From positions 1 to 36,510 of the forward strand of contig CACDWG010000021.1 of the NCBI GenBank assembly GCA_902556425.1: a stretch of DNA of 36,510 nucleotides, in the 5' to 3' direction. Each line of letters opens with the position of its first letter. Positions within the stretch are counted from its first letter, which is position 1. The DNA comes from UBA4421 sp002704225 (GTDB taxonomy: Bacteria > Pseudomonadota > Gammaproteobacteria > Pseudomonadales > Azotimanducaceae). The translations under genes were made by a program, and so were the position numbers. The notes beneath the pieces are model-generated. The model was not told where the DNA came from and searched no databases. It worked only from the letters and a program-made list of their open reading frames with translations. Of the stretch, positions 24,811-33,147 are shown in pieces.

Positions 24811-25350
24811 GTGAAAAGGTTGCTTTTGACGACGATTGTCATTGTCTGCGCCGGTTGTCGGCCTGTCACTCATGTCGGTGACGACAGCCAGCCTGATATG
24901 TCCACCCCAAGTCATGTCCCAGCGGCGCCGAAGTTTTCAGAGCAACTCGTGTGTGTCGTTGATGCCCATGGATTGGTCCTACAGCACATGTATCGGCTGG
25001 ACATGGTTCAACGCCAAGCCGAGTTTGTTGGCGGATTTGGCCAGCGTATCGTCGCCCTGCGAAGTCAGGCGATGCGCGTGGCCTCTGATGCTGTAAGCGC
25101 AACATTCCCAGCGTCAGAAATAGGTAACTACGCACAGTTTAAGGTAACCATTCAACGGGACGATTTGAGCTATGGGGTTGAGGTCGTGAAATTGGATGAG
25201 CAGGCAGATGATCCGTTACCTGCTCGCATGTCAGGCCGCTGCTCAATTTTGGATGGTCGCGGGTTTCTGAAGGTGCAGCCCGAGGGCACTCAGGTGCGCC
25301 AAACACTTAAAAACCACGACAAGGCTATGGCCGTGGCGACAACGTTCTGA
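24811..25350 (+). CDS. Hypothetical lipoprotein
   Basis: This is a 179-residue protein of unknown function. It has a short lipoprotein signal peptide (MKRLLLTTIVIVCAGC, modified Cys16). The lipobox has Cys at -3, which is unusual. The mature part contains a few pairs of Cys but no domain I recognise. It starts at a GTG with a good GGGAGG Shine-Dalgarno five bases upstream. It is divergent from the cyclase gene across a 219-base AT-richer gap (24592-24810). Its last 61 bases overlap the 3' end of the converging prepilin-peptidase-like gene. Confidence 0.65.
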   Translation: MKRLLLTTIVIVCAGCRPVTHVGDDSQPDMSTPSHVPAAPKFSEQLVCVVDAHGLVLQHMYRLDMVQRQAEFVGGFGQRIVALRSQAMRVASDAVSATFPASEIGNYAQFKVTIQRDDLSYGVEVVKLDEQADDPLPARMSGRCSILDGRGFLKVQPEGTQVRQTLKNHDKAMAVATTF

Positions 25351-26123
25351 TCGGTCCGCAGCTTCAATCCCGCCGAGGTTTCGTTATTGGCAAAGCGCCC
25401 AATAGTCGCCCCGAGTCTTACTGTTCCAGCTCCCAAAATGGTGAGCGCTAACGGCAGCAGGAACGCGCTACCGAACCAAGCCAGACCCGCAGCAAGCCCC
25501 AAAAAGAACAGACGACTTCTATCCTGTTGTTGGGTTACCCAGTGCAGCGACAACATGCCAAGGGCGTGGGCGGTGCATACCAAGCCAACCGCCTCGGGCA
25601 AGGGGCAATACTGACCGTCGAGATTGGCCAGCAAACCCAGCCAAATGCAACTTTGCCACAAAGAACGGACGTTGGAGGCGTGTTGACGACCGGTAGCTAC
25701 GATGGCGATAAGCCACCAGAACAGGGCAAAGGTACCTGCCAGAGTCTTAAAAAATACGGCATTGTTGTGGGCCAGCGGCTCCACAGCAGAGGTCAGGTAG
25801 GCGAATACGACAACGCTGATAGCGCCAGTGATGAGTTCGGTGAGGAGGTAGTGAGCGGCGATCGGTTTATCGCAACAGCGTGTTCGCCCCTGCAGCCAAA
25901 GATAGCCAACAATTGGCACGTTTTGCCACGGCTTAATATCTCGGGCGCAAGATGGGCAGCGAGAGGGTGGGTAGGCTAAATTGAAACAACGTGTGTCGGT
26001 ATCGGGTTGACTCATTATCGGCAGGCGGTAGGCCACTACATTAATCAAGCTGCCGACGCAGCTACCCAGCACAAAAATCAATGCCCATATCAAGGGTGTC
26101 GATTGCCAAACGAAGTAAGTCAT
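25290..26123 (-). CDS. Prepilin-peptidase (A24) homologue lacking catalytic aspartates
   Basis: This is a 277-residue polytopic membrane protein with the layout of PilD/GspO. The N-terminal GSCVGSLINVVAYRLP (20-35) is followed by a cytoplasmic Cys cluster (Cys56, Cys59, Cys83, Cys84 in CPSC and CC) and the WQNVPIVGYLWLQGR segment, as in the N-methylation/leader-recognition domain. Around six to eight membrane helices follow. In active enzymes one Asp lies in an FID...LLPD segment. The aligned stretch here (WWLIAIVATGRQHASNV, about 136-152) has none. The GxGD motif is also not recognisable (QQQDRSRLFFLGLAAGL, with only Asp201 nearby). It is therefore probably not a working aspartic protease. 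It could be a methyltransferase-only relative, a decayed copy, or a protein with a new role. Confidence 0.75.
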   Translation of the reverse strand: MTYFVWQSTPLIWALIFVLGSCVGSLINVVAYRLPIMSQPDTDTRCFNLAYPPSRCPSCARDIKPWQNVPIVGYLWLQGRTRCCDKPIAAHYLLTELITGAISVVVFAYLTSAVEPLAHNNAVFFKTLAGTFALFWWLIAIVATGRQHASNVRSLWQSCIWLGLLANLDGQYCPLPEAVGLVCTAHALGMLSLHWVTQQQDRSRLFFLGLAAGLAWFGSAFLLPLALTILGAGTVRLGATIGRFANNETSAGLKLRTDQNVVATAIALSWFLSVWRT

Positions 26124-26196
26124 CTGAAGGTCCGATTCTGAGCGGTAACGGTAGCGAATGTAGGGCAGTTGGACTACTGGTTCAGCGGTTATGTGG

Positions 26197-26224
26197 CTGA
26201 CTTTTGTCCGGCAAAACCTAAAAT
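26197..26224 (+). promoter_or_regulatory. Possible sigma-70 promoter for the thiolase operon
   Basis: CTGACT (26197-26202) and TAAAAT (26219-26224) are separated by 16 bases, in the 177-base divergent gap upstream of the thiolase. The -10 matches five of six bases and the -35 four. The leader would be about 70 bases. Confidence 0.33.
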
Positions 26225-26300
26225 CCTCTCAGGTTCAAGTGGTGACTCGATACCCTTGATCCAGCAGAATCTGGAGTCTGTTATGAAAGGAGAGGATCTG

Positions 26301-27530
26301 ATGAGCGAAGCGTGGATTATTGATGCAGCCCGAACACCTCGGGGAGTGGGCAAGCAAGGAAAGGGAGCCCTGTGGGAAGTGCATCCACAGAAACTGCTGT
26401 CTACCGTCCTTAAGTCACTCGCCGAGCGCAGTGATCTCAAAACCGATGAAATCGACGACGTGATCATGTCATGCAGCAGTCAGTTCAAGAAGCAGGGTTC
26501 CTGCGTCGGTCGGATGGCAGCGTTGGATGCCGGCTTTTCTACCAAAGCTTCCGGGTTGACACTGGACCGCTTTTGCGGAGGTGGTATTACCGCAGTCAAT
26601 CTGGCCGCTGCTAACATCATGTCCGGGATGGAAGACCTGATCGTAGCGGGTGGTGTTGAGATGATGTCCTATACGCGCAGCGAAGCACCGCCATTCCCAC
26701 TGGACGCGGGCAACGAAGATCTGCGACGCCTTTATCCCCAGCTCAATGTGGGTATCGCCGCGGACATCATTGCGACTGAAGAAAATTTCAGCCGCGCTGA
26801 GTTGGACGCTTTTTCGCTAGAAAGCCAGCGACGTGCGGGAGTTGCTCTGCAAGAGGGTGCGTTCAATAACTCACTGGTAGCGGTACACAACCCTGACGGC
26901 ACCTTGGCGTTGGATCAAGAAGAGTACCCGCGTCCGCAGACCACGGCGGAATCGTTGGCAGGTTTGCAACCGGCCTTCGAAGGTTTGATGGATATGCCAT
27001 TTTTTGACTCCGGCAGAACCTATCGAGAAATGGTCGCCGAGCGCTGGCCCGGTCTGGTCGTAGATCATCGTCATCACGCTGGCAGTTCGTCAGGCGTGGT
27101 CGATGGTGCTGGTGCCTTGGTGATGGCATCACCCCAATACGCACAGAAAAACGATCTGAAACCGCGTGCCCGTATTGTTGCCATGGCGAATATGGGGCAC
27201 TCACCGGAGTACATTTTAAACGCGCCTGTTGATGCCGCTAAGAAAGTGCTGGGTAAGGCCGGTATGACCATAGACGACATCGACCTGTTTGAAGTGAACG
27301 AAGCTTTTGCTGTCGTGCCGATGAAATTCATGCGCGATCTCGATGTGGATCACGCCAAGGTCAACGTCAATGGCGGCGCGATTGCTCTCGGACACCCGAT
27401 CGGGGCGACAGGCTCTATGCTGATTGGCACTGCGTTGGACGAGCTAGAACGAAGTGGTCAGTCAACGGCCCTAGTGACCATGTGTGCCGCCGGCGGTATG
27501 GCGCCTGCCGTGATTATTGAGCGTATTTGA
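26301..27530 (+). CDS. Thiolase (acetyl-CoA acyltransferase)
   Basis: This is a thiolase of 409 residues that should cleave 3-ketoacyl-CoA with CoA. The active-site Cys92 lies in LDRFCGGGITAVN. His365 is in GHPIGATG and the second Cys395 in CAAGGMAPA. NEAF is also present. The FCGGG form of the nucleophile loop, in place of the common CSSG, suggests a specialised subgroup and not housekeeping FadA. The start is the ATG at 26301, with AAAGGAGAGG ending five bases upstream. The frame is open back to 26169, but the extra 44 residues do not look like thiolase. It heads an operon with two acyl-CoA dehydrogenases. Confidence 0.93.
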   Translation: MSEAWIIDAARTPRGVGKQGKGALWEVHPQKLLSTVLKSLAERSDLKTDEIDDVIMSCSSQFKKQGSCVGRMAALDAGFSTKASGLTLDRFCGGGITAVNLAAANIMSGMEDLIVAGGVEMMSYTRSEAPPFPLDAGNEDLRRLYPQLNVGIAADIIATEENFSRAELDAFSLESQRRAGVALQEGAFNNSLVAVHNPDGTLALDQEEYPRPQTTAESLAGLQPAFEGLMDMPFFDSGRTYREMVAERWPGLVVDHRHHAGSSSGVVDGAGALVMASPQYAQKNDLKPRARIVAMANMGHSPEYILNAPVDAAKKVLGKAGMTIDDIDLFEVNEAFAVVPMKFMRDLDVDHAKVNVNGGAIALGHPIGATGSMLIGTALDELERSGQSTALVTMCAAGGMAPAVIIERI

Positions 27531-27569
27531 ATCGGCAAAAGAAATTTTTATTGAGAAAGGAAGGAAGTC

Positions 27570-28799
27570 ATGGAAAACGCGAACCATTTGGACGGATTTC
27601 GCAGCGATGTCCGGAGCTGGATAAAGGATAATTTTCCAGCCAGCTTGGCCGGGGTAGACCTGGCCGGCATAGCCGGTGGCGAAAGCGGCGCGAAAGCCAG
27701 TGACGACGTGAAGGCTGGTATGGAGACCTGGCGTCTGCGACTGGCGGAAAAAGGTTGGGGTGCCCCGACCTGGCCGGTGGAATTCGGCGGTGGCGGGCTC
27801 AGCGATCCTGAGGCTGAAATCATTGGCCAGGAGATTTTCGAGGCGGGAGCCTATAACCCGATTCCTCATATGACGGGTATGGGAATCACCATGGTTGGTC
27901 CGACCTTGTTGGAGTACGGAACCGACGAGCAGAAAGAACGCCATTTGAAAGGTATCGCCAGCGGTGAAGTGCGCTGGTGCTTGGGCCTGTCAGAGCCCAA
28001 TGCGGGTTCGGATCTGGCCTCTTTGTCGACCAAGGCAGAAGATAAGGGTGACTATTTTGCGCTGAACGGCCAAAAGATTTGGACCTCGGGTGCGCATATC
28101 TCTCAATGGTGTGGCGCCTTGGTTCGCACCGATACCGACGCAGGCAAGCGCGATGGTATCAGCTTCGTGATGCTGCCCATGCAGCAGGACGGGGTGGAGA
28201 CGCGCCCGATCCGATTGATCTCTGGTGTCTCACCTTTTTGCGAAACGTATTTTACCGAAGCCCGTGCAGAGAAGAGTGACCTGCTTGGTAATCTTAACGA
28301 TGGGTGGAGTGTGGTGAAGCGATTGCTGCAGCATGAACGCCAGAGCCAGACCGGTGGACGGGGTGTGAGCATGGTCGATGCTGAGCCACTGCACGTCAAA
28401 GCCCAGCGTTTTGTCGGCGTAGACGATACCGGTGCGTTAGCCGATCGAGACCTGCGTCAAAGATTGGTGCGCAATTACATGGACGCTACGGCGCATAAGC
28501 TGACCGCACAGCGCATTACCGACGAAGCAGCAGGTCGAGTGGAAGTGAGTGCCGCCGCGTCGATCTTGAAGAACTCGAATACTCGAGTCGCGCAGAATAA
28601 GGCAGAACTGGCACTGGAAATCATGGGCAGTCAGGGCATCGGCTGGTCGGGCGACGATTTTGCCGAAGACGAATTGGGCATCGTGCGTGAATGGTTGTCG
28701 GGTAAGGCGATGTCGATTTACGGCGGCTCTTACGAAGTACAGAACAACATCATTTCCAAGAATGTTTTGGGTCTGCCCGAAACAACGCAAAAAGGATAA
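27570..28799 (+). CDS. Acyl-CoA dehydrogenase, large subunit-like
   Basis: This is an FAD-dependent dehydrogenase introducing the alpha-beta double bond in an acyl-CoA. The family features are GAPTWPVEFGGGGLSDPE (N-terminal domain), WCLGLSEPNAGSDLASLSTKAEDKGDYFALNGQKIWTSGAH (flavin/substrate loop) and IYGGSYEVQNNIISKNVLGLP at the C-terminus. The length is 409 residues. It has a strong AAAGGAAGGAAG Shine-Dalgarno. It is paired with a second, more divergent dehydrogenase gene three bases downstream. Such adjacent pairs form alpha2-beta2 heterotetramers in steroid side-chain degradation. By analogy the two probably form one enzyme, but the substrate is not shown by the sequence. Confidence 0.92.
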   Translation: MENANHLDGFRSDVRSWIKDNFPASLAGVDLAGIAGGESGAKASDDVKAGMETWRLRLAEKGWGAPTWPVEFGGGGLSDPEAEIIGQEIFEAGAYNPIPHMTGMGITMVGPTLLEYGTDEQKERHLKGIASGEVRWCLGLSEPNAGSDLASLSTKAEDKGDYFALNGQKIWTSGAHISQWCGALVRTDTDAGKRDGISFVMLPMQQDGVETRPIRLISGVSPFCETYFTEARAEKSDLLGNLNDGWSVVKRLLQHERQSQTGGRGVSMVDAEPLHVKAQRFVGVDDTGALADRDLRQRLVRNYMDATAHKLTAQRITDEAAGRVEVSAAASILKNSNTRVAQNKAELALEIMGSQGIGWSGDDFAEDELGIVREWLSGKAMSIYGGSYEVQNNIISKNVLGLPETTQKG

Positions 28800-28802
28800 A
28801 CC

Positions 28803-29921
28803 ATGGCAGCGTTAACAGAAGAACAATCCATACTGAAGGACCAAGCCAGCTCTTGGGTTGAGACCCAGCTGCCGGTTCAGAAATTCCGGGAATTCCGCAA
28901 CAGCAATAGCGATGGGGGGTTCGACCCTCAGGCGTGGTCTGCCATGGTGGATATGGGCTGGACAGGTATTTTAGTGCCAGAAAACTATGGTGGCTCAGAC
29001 TTGGGTTACCTGACGTTCGGCGTCATTTTGGAGCAACTTGGGCGACAGCTGTGCGCCTCACCTCTGTTTGCGTCGGCCTATGTCGGCGCAACTGCCCTCA
29101 ATCTGGGAGGCAGCGAAGCTCAAAAGCAGCACTGGTTGCCAAAGATCGTCGATGGTAGCGAAATCCTGACACTGGCGGTGGACGAACACTCGCGGCATCA
29201 ACGCGATCGCGTGGAGAGTACTGCTCAAACCAGCGGCGATGGTTTTGTCATCAATGGCGCCAAAACATTTGTTCTGGAGGGTATGAGCGCTACGACTTTG
29301 GTTGTCGCCGCGCGGACCGACGAAGGAACAGTGGGACTATTCCTGGTGCCAACCGATGCCCAGGGGCTGTCTCGTCAAGCCATGCAGACCGTAGATTCCC
29401 GTGACTACGCCCGGGTGACCTTGGCCGACGTGTCGGTATCAGCAGACGCCCACTTGGGCGCCATGGCCGGTAGCGAGCTGTATGAAGCGGTGTTGAACCG
29501 GGCTGCCGCAGGCATCGCTATGGAGATGCTGGGGGTGGGCTGTTACAGCTTTGAGATGACGCTGGACTATCTGAAGACGCGCAAACAGTTTGGCAAGGTC
29601 ATTGGTTCCTTTCAGGCACTTGGCCATCGTGCTGCGGAGCTCTATTCAGCACAAGAAATGGCGCGTTCCTGCGCCGAAGCCGGCGTGATCGCCATTGATC
29701 AAGGGGCCGATGACGAAGCAGCCATGAGTGCCTTATCCAAGGCGAAAACCGGTGAATTTTTGTTCGATATGTCGAACCAACTGATTCAAATTCATGGCGG
29801 CATTGGTATGACCGACGAATTTGATGCCGGGCTGTACCTTAAACGCGCTCGAGTACTCGAGACCACGTATGGTAATCAGGCGAACCATCGAGACCGCTAC
29901 GCGAGGATGTTGGGTTTTTGA
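28803..29921 (+). CDS. Acyl-CoA dehydrogenase, small/partner subunit-like
   Basis: This is the second acyl-CoA dehydrogenase of the pair, with 372 residues. It has MGWTGILVPENYGGSDLGYLTFGVILEQLGRQL, a shortened middle domain (VDEHSRHQRDRVESTAQTS in place of the typical SEPxAGSD loop), and the conserved flavin-binding Arg in TRKQFGKVIGSFQALGHRAAELY. QIHGGIGMTDEFDAGLYLKRARVLETTYGNQANHRDRYARMLGF is the C-terminus in segments. Loss of the canonical substrate/FAD loop in this subunit, with the Arg retained, fits a division of labour with the upstream subunit. It starts three bases after that gene and is followed by a strong terminator. Confidence 0.92.
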   Translation: MAALTEEQSILKDQASSWVETQLPVQKFREFRNSNSDGGFDPQAWSAMVDMGWTGILVPENYGGSDLGYLTFGVILEQLGRQLCASPLFASAYVGATALNLGGSEAQKQHWLPKIVDGSEILTLAVDEHSRHQRDRVESTAQTSGDGFVINGAKTFVLEGMSATTLVVAARTDEGTVGLFLVPTDAQGLSRQAMQTVDSRDYARVTLADVSVSADAHLGAMAGSELYEAVLNRAAAGIAMEMLGVGCYSFEMTLDYLKTRKQFGKVIGSFQALGHRAAELYSAQEMARSCAEAGVIAIDQGADDEAAMSALSKAKTGEFLFDMSNQLIQIHGGIGMTDEFDAGLYLKRARVLETTYGNQANHRDRYARMLGF

Positions 29922-29935
29922 GTCATCGATGTCAC

Positions 29936-29964
29936 AAAAAAGCCGGGTTATCCCGGCTTTTTTT
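29936..29964. terminator. Strong bidirectional intrinsic terminator
   Basis: AAAAAAGCCGGG, a TTAT loop and CCCGGCTTTTTTT form a perfect GC-rich hairpin with a T tract on each strand. It lies between the convergent acyl-CoA dehydrogenase and SDR genes and can stop transcripts from both sides. Confidence 0.93.
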
Positions 29965-29985
29965 ATGGCGGCCATTTAGGGCTCG

Positions 29986-30867
29986 TTAGCTGCGACGCTG
30001 CCTGTTCCAACCTTCCATGGCCTGACTCATGTCCAGAAGCTCGTCTTTGTGTTCCAGCAAATCCTCGTACTCAGCATCAACGCCAAGCTCAAGATCGGCG
30101 TTGTTGAATACCGCGCAGGTTGAGAAACGACCCCCACCGGCCTGAATGATTTTGCCGTTCGGAGCATCTTCGCTGGCCATCAGCAGCACTGCGGGAGTGA
30201 CCAGTTTGGGGTGTACGTCGGCATCGGGGTTTTCCGGGTCTAGGTCTTCTCTGCCAGGAATGGTGGCAATCAGGCGGGTGGCTGCACTTGGGGCAAGGCC
30301 GTTAACGCGAATATTTTTTGATGCACCCTCAATGGCAAGTACGTTAATCAGGCCCAGCATACCCATTTTCGCCGCACCATAATTTGCCTGCCCGAAGTTG
30401 CCGTAGATTCCAGACGTCGAGCTGGTCAGCACGATTCGCCCGTAGTTCTTCTCGTACATGATGGGCCACGCCGCGTGAGTCACGTAGGCACTGCCATTTA
30501 GGTGGACGTCCATGACCAGATCCCAGTCGTCTAAGGACATTTTTTTGAAGCTCTTGTCGCGGAGAATGCCCGCATTGTTGATCAAGATGTCGACGGTGCC
30601 GAATTCCGCGACGGCATCATCAATAATGGATTTTGCCCCTTCGCGGCTGGCCACCGACGCTTTGTTGGCGATGGCGATGCCCCCGGCCTGTCGGATTTCA
30701 TCGACCACCATGTCGGCCATATCGCTGGCACCAACGCCATCGCCGCTGCCGCCCAGGTCATTGACCACGACCTTGGCGCCGCGCTTAGCGAACTCTAGAG
30801 CATGAGACTTTCCCAGACCGCCCCCAGCACCGGTAACGACGACAACTTTATCTTCAAATTCGCTCAT
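29986..30867 (-). CDS. SDR-family 3-hydroxyacyl-CoA dehydrogenase-like (multifunctional enzyme type 2 dehydrogenase domain)
   Basis: This 293-residue SDR resembles the dehydrogenase part of peroxisomal multifunctional enzyme type 2 (HSD17B4). That enzyme oxidises (3R)-hydroxyacyl-CoA in beta-oxidation of branched and steroid side chains. Motifs are VVVVTGAGGGLGKSHALEFAKRGAKVVVNDLGGS in overlapping segments near the N-terminus, NNAGILRDKSF, the catalytic Ser in VLTSSTSG, and Tyr/Lys in ANYGAAKMG. The stretch VVNDLGGSGDGVG is characteristic of this subgroup. A Shine-Dalgarno AAGGAAA precedes the ATG. It faces the thiolase/dehydrogenase operon across a terminator. It may supply the hydroxyacyl step for the same pathway. 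No hydratase gene is visible in the window. Confidence 0.9.
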   Translation of the reverse strand: MSEFEDKVVVVTGAGGGLGKSHALEFAKRGAKVVVNDLGGSGDGVGASDMADMVVDEIRQAGGIAIANKASVASREGAKSIIDDAVAEFGTVDILINNAGILRDKSFKKMSLDDWDLVMDVHLNGSAYVTHAAWPIMYEKNYGRIVLTSSTSGIYGNFGQANYGAAKMGMLGLINVLAIEGASKNIRVNGLAPSAATRLIATIPGREDLDPENPDADVHPKLVTPAVLLMASEDAPNGKIIQAGGGRFSTCAVFNNADLELGVDAEYEDLLEHKDELLDMSQAMEGWNRQRRS

Positions 30868-30987
30868 GAGGATTTCCTTGATTGATGAGGTGAGAGTTTC
30901 CGAGAAGCACGCAGCCTAGAAAAAATCGGCGTTGTGGGCAATGGGCAGGCATCGGGGGATGTCGGCCTGTTAAAACAAGGCTTTCTT

Positions 30988-31842
30988 CTAAAGTGAGAGG
31001 GCCGCGTTCCCTGCAATGGTTAGTCGGTGTAACTCTCGATCGTAACCGTCATAGCCACCGTTCGCCCGGTGCAAGACGGAACGGTTGTCCCACATCACCA
31101 GCATGTTGGCTTCCCAAACATGGGTGTACTGAAACTCTTCCCGGGTTTGCCAGGCGTAAAGATCCATGATCAGTTGCTGACTGTCCTCTTGGGTCATATC
31201 GACGATGGTGTGAATGTAGCCTACGGTGCCAAATACGGTTTCGATGCCGGACTCGGGATGCTTGGCGATGATGGGGTGGGGTTCCGATTTGTTGGCTTGA
31301 TCTGAAAACAAAATCTTCATGCTGCGATCATTGCCTTGGTCTTTCTCACCGTAGGTTCCTTGGGGTCCATAGGCAGCGGCTGCGGAATGCAGCGCAACCT
31401 TGTTCTCAAGTCGCTGTCGCAGTTCGTCGGGCATCTGTGCCAATGCCATCTGTTGATTGGCAAAACCGGTGTTCCCGCCAATGGGTGGTACGACGAGGCT
31501 GTAGAGACAGGTGCCAATGGGGGGGTGTTTTTTGAAGCTCCAGTCGGTATGCCAATTTTCCGCAAACACCGGCGCTTGTTCGTCTGCGCGGCGCGTGAGG
31601 GCGACCACGGGTGTCTTTTTGTTGATCGGCACAAAGTACGGGTCGTCGCCGACGGAGCCGAAGTAGTCGGTAACCCGGACCAAGTCTTCATCGGTTAACT
31701 GTTGGTTTGGAAAGGCGAGAACGTGGTGCTCTAACCAGGCATCGCGGATCTCCTGAATGGTGTCAGTGCTCTGGGGCTGAGAAAGATCCAGCCCGGTTAC
31801 GACGGCGCCACAGGCTTGCCCACTTGGGGTCACGTTGATCAT
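30988..31842 (-). CDS. TauD/TfdA-family Fe(II)/2-oxoglutarate dioxygenase (first copy)
   Basis: This is a 284-residue dioxygenase that couples 2-oxoglutarate decarboxylation to hydroxylation of an unknown substrate. The iron ligands are His98 and Asp100 in NWHTDWSF and His258 in NRSVLHRANGGYDG. A C-terminal Arg (269 or 273) can bind 2-oxoglutarate. The start is the ATG at 31842 with GAGGAA just upstream. The frame is open to 32016, but that extension overlaps the preceding gene and does not look like the family. It is 120 bases upstream of the SDR gene and downstream of the glycosylase-like gene on the same strand. The substrate could be a sulfonate, aryloxyalkanoate or other carboxylate. Confidence 0.92.
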   Translation of the reverse strand: MINVTPSGQACGAVVTGLDLSQPQSTDTIQEIRDAWLEHHVLAFPNQQLTDEDLVRVTDYFGSVGDDPYFVPINKKTPVVALTRRADEQAPVFAENWHTDWSFKKHPPIGTCLYSLVVPPIGGNTGFANQQMALAQMPDELRQRLENKVALHSAAAAYGPQGTYGEKDQGNDRSMKILFSDQANKSEPHPIIAKHPESGIETVFGTVGYIHTIVDMTQEDSQQLIMDLYAWQTREEFQYTHVWEANMLVMWDNRSVLHRANGGYDGYDRELHRLTIAGNAALSL

Positions 31843-31936
31843 GTTGTTTCCTCGTTCTTTGCCACATCCGCTTGCGCCACTATAGCCTGCTAAACACGGA
31901 CTATCTAACCCTCGGGCGACCGAGCTCACGGGTGAC

Positions 31937-32605
31937 CTAGCCCACCGAAAGGGCCAGCAAGCGTGAAATCTCCCGGGCACTGCGATCGCTTTGTTCTCGC
32001 CAAGTGTTAAAGGCATCTTGCATGGCCGTCAGCTCGCGCTTGCTGGTTGGTTCTTTGTCCACCACGCCAGCGCCGATCAATGCGGCAACGACATCCCGGG
32101 ACAAGATCGGCGTGTCGTAGCCCAAAAAACGCAGACAGTAGCGACCGGTTTGACCACCCAGGCGACTGCCGTGTTTTTTCAAATGCAGCCAAAGCCCAAT
32201 AAAATCTGAATCCGGCCAGTTGGCCATAAAGGTTCCGAACGAGCCGTGCTCGGCACGGATGTCCAGGATGTATAGGGCGTTCGCCCGCACGCTGGCGATT
32301 TTTGTGCCATGCCGCACGATATCCGTGTTGCCAGTGAGCTCTTCGATTTCTTCGTCCGAAAGCATGGCGCAGCGGGTGACGTCGAAATCGTGAAAGGCGG
32401 ACTGAAAACCGGGCCACTTGGCCGTGATCACACGCCAGACAAAGCCCGCCCGAAAGACGCAGGCCGTCATTTCGGCCAGCACATCGGCATCACTGACCGT
32501 GCTCAGATCCGTGGTGTCTCGGACGGGTGCCAACAGTTGCTCAAGCGCGCGCTCGCCGCCTTTGCGTGCCGCTGCTCGGGCATAAATGTCGTCGAAGTGC
32601 TGCAT
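31937..32605 (-). CDS. DNA-3-methyladenine glycosylase I (Tag)-like protein lacking zinc ligands
   Basis: This 222-residue protein is clearly related to the Tag helix-hairpin-helix glycosylases that excise 3-methyladenine. The matching core is AEMTACVFRAGFVWRVITAKW, GFQSAFHDFDV, LSDEEIEELTGNTDIVRHGTKIASVRANALYIL and LKKHGSRLGGQTGRYCLRFLG. Tag normally has an N-terminal Cys and His and a C-terminal His/Cys pair that bind zinc. The N-terminal Cys-containing segment is absent here, and no C-terminal Cys cluster is seen. The Glu in the AEMT segment may be the base-recognition Glu. It sits among metabolic dioxygenases, not repair genes, so its DNA-repair role is uncertain. Confidence 0.8.
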   Translation of the reverse strand: MQHFDDIYARAAARKGGERALEQLLAPVRDTTDLSTVSDADVLAEMTACVFRAGFVWRVITAKWPGFQSAFHDFDVTRCAMLSDEEIEELTGNTDIVRHGTKIASVRANALYILDIRAEHGSFGTFMANWPDSDFIGLWLHLKKHGSRLGGQTGRYCLRFLGYDTPILSRDVVAALIGAGVVDKEPTSKRELTAMQDAFNTWREQSDRSAREISRLLALSVG

Positions 32606-32688
32606 GGCTTTCCAATCAATGAAGGCAAACTATTTCAGTCCGGAAGTATGTAGCATGGGACGTTCAGCAAGCAACGGACGCACCGGCA

Positions 32689-33147
32689 TTGGACGCAGAT
32701 AGCAATCCAGTACAACGCCCTCGATTTCATCTCGCCATTCCCGTCACGGATCTGGAACAGGCGCGCGACTTTTATGCGCAGCAACTGGGCTGTGCCACGG
32801 GCAGAGAGTCGTCGCGATGGATTGACTTTGATTTTTTTGGTCACCAGCTTGTCACGCACTTGGTGGATGACGCCGATCATCCCGGCGTGGCGACCAACGA
32901 TGTGTCGGGCCATGAGGTGCCCGCATCCCATTTTGGGATCATCATGACCTGGGCGGACTATGAGGGACTGTTAGCAGAGCTTACGGCCAGAGGAGTGGCC
33001 TTCGTTATTAAGCACCATATTCGTTTCCCGGGTCGCCCCGGCGAGCAAGCCACTTTCTTTCTAAAAGACCCGAGCGACAATCATTTAGAGTTCAAGGCAT
33101 TCCGCAACATGGACATGCTGTTTGCGAAGGATCTGGAGCGCTATTGA
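32689..33147 (+). CDS. VOC (glyoxalase/bleomycin resistance/extradiol dioxygenase) superfamily protein
   Basis: This is a metal-dependent VOC-fold protein of about 152 residues. Two beta-alpha-beta-beta-beta modules are visible. The first runs from RFHLAIPVTDLEQARDFYAQQLGC to WIDFDFFGHQLVTHL, the second from HFGIIMTWADYEGLLAELTARG to FFLKDPSDNHLEFKAF. Likely metal ligands are His in FHLAI, His in GHQLVTHL or HFGI, and Glu in HLEFK. The best in-frame start is a TTG at 32689, since nearby ATGs are out of frame, so the start is uncertain. It is divergent from the Tag-like gene and overlaps the end of the second TauD gene by seven bases. Confidence 0.87.
   Translation: MDADSNPVQRPRFHLAIPVTDLEQARDFYAQQLGCATGRESSRWIDFDFFGHQLVTHLVDDADHPGVATNDVSGHEVPASHFGIIMTWADYEGLLAELTARGVAFVIKHHIRFPGRPGEQATFFLKDPSDNHLEFKAFRNMDMLFAKDLERY

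Noticed and set aside
26169..26300. N-terminal extension of the thiolase
   Set aside because: The extra 44 residues do not resemble thiolase, and a strong Shine-Dalgarno directly precedes the ATG at 26301.
31843..32016. N-terminal extension of the first TauD protein
   Set aside because: It overlaps the end of the Tag-like gene, is Cys/Gly/Arg-rich without family match, and GAGGAA precedes the ATG at 31842.
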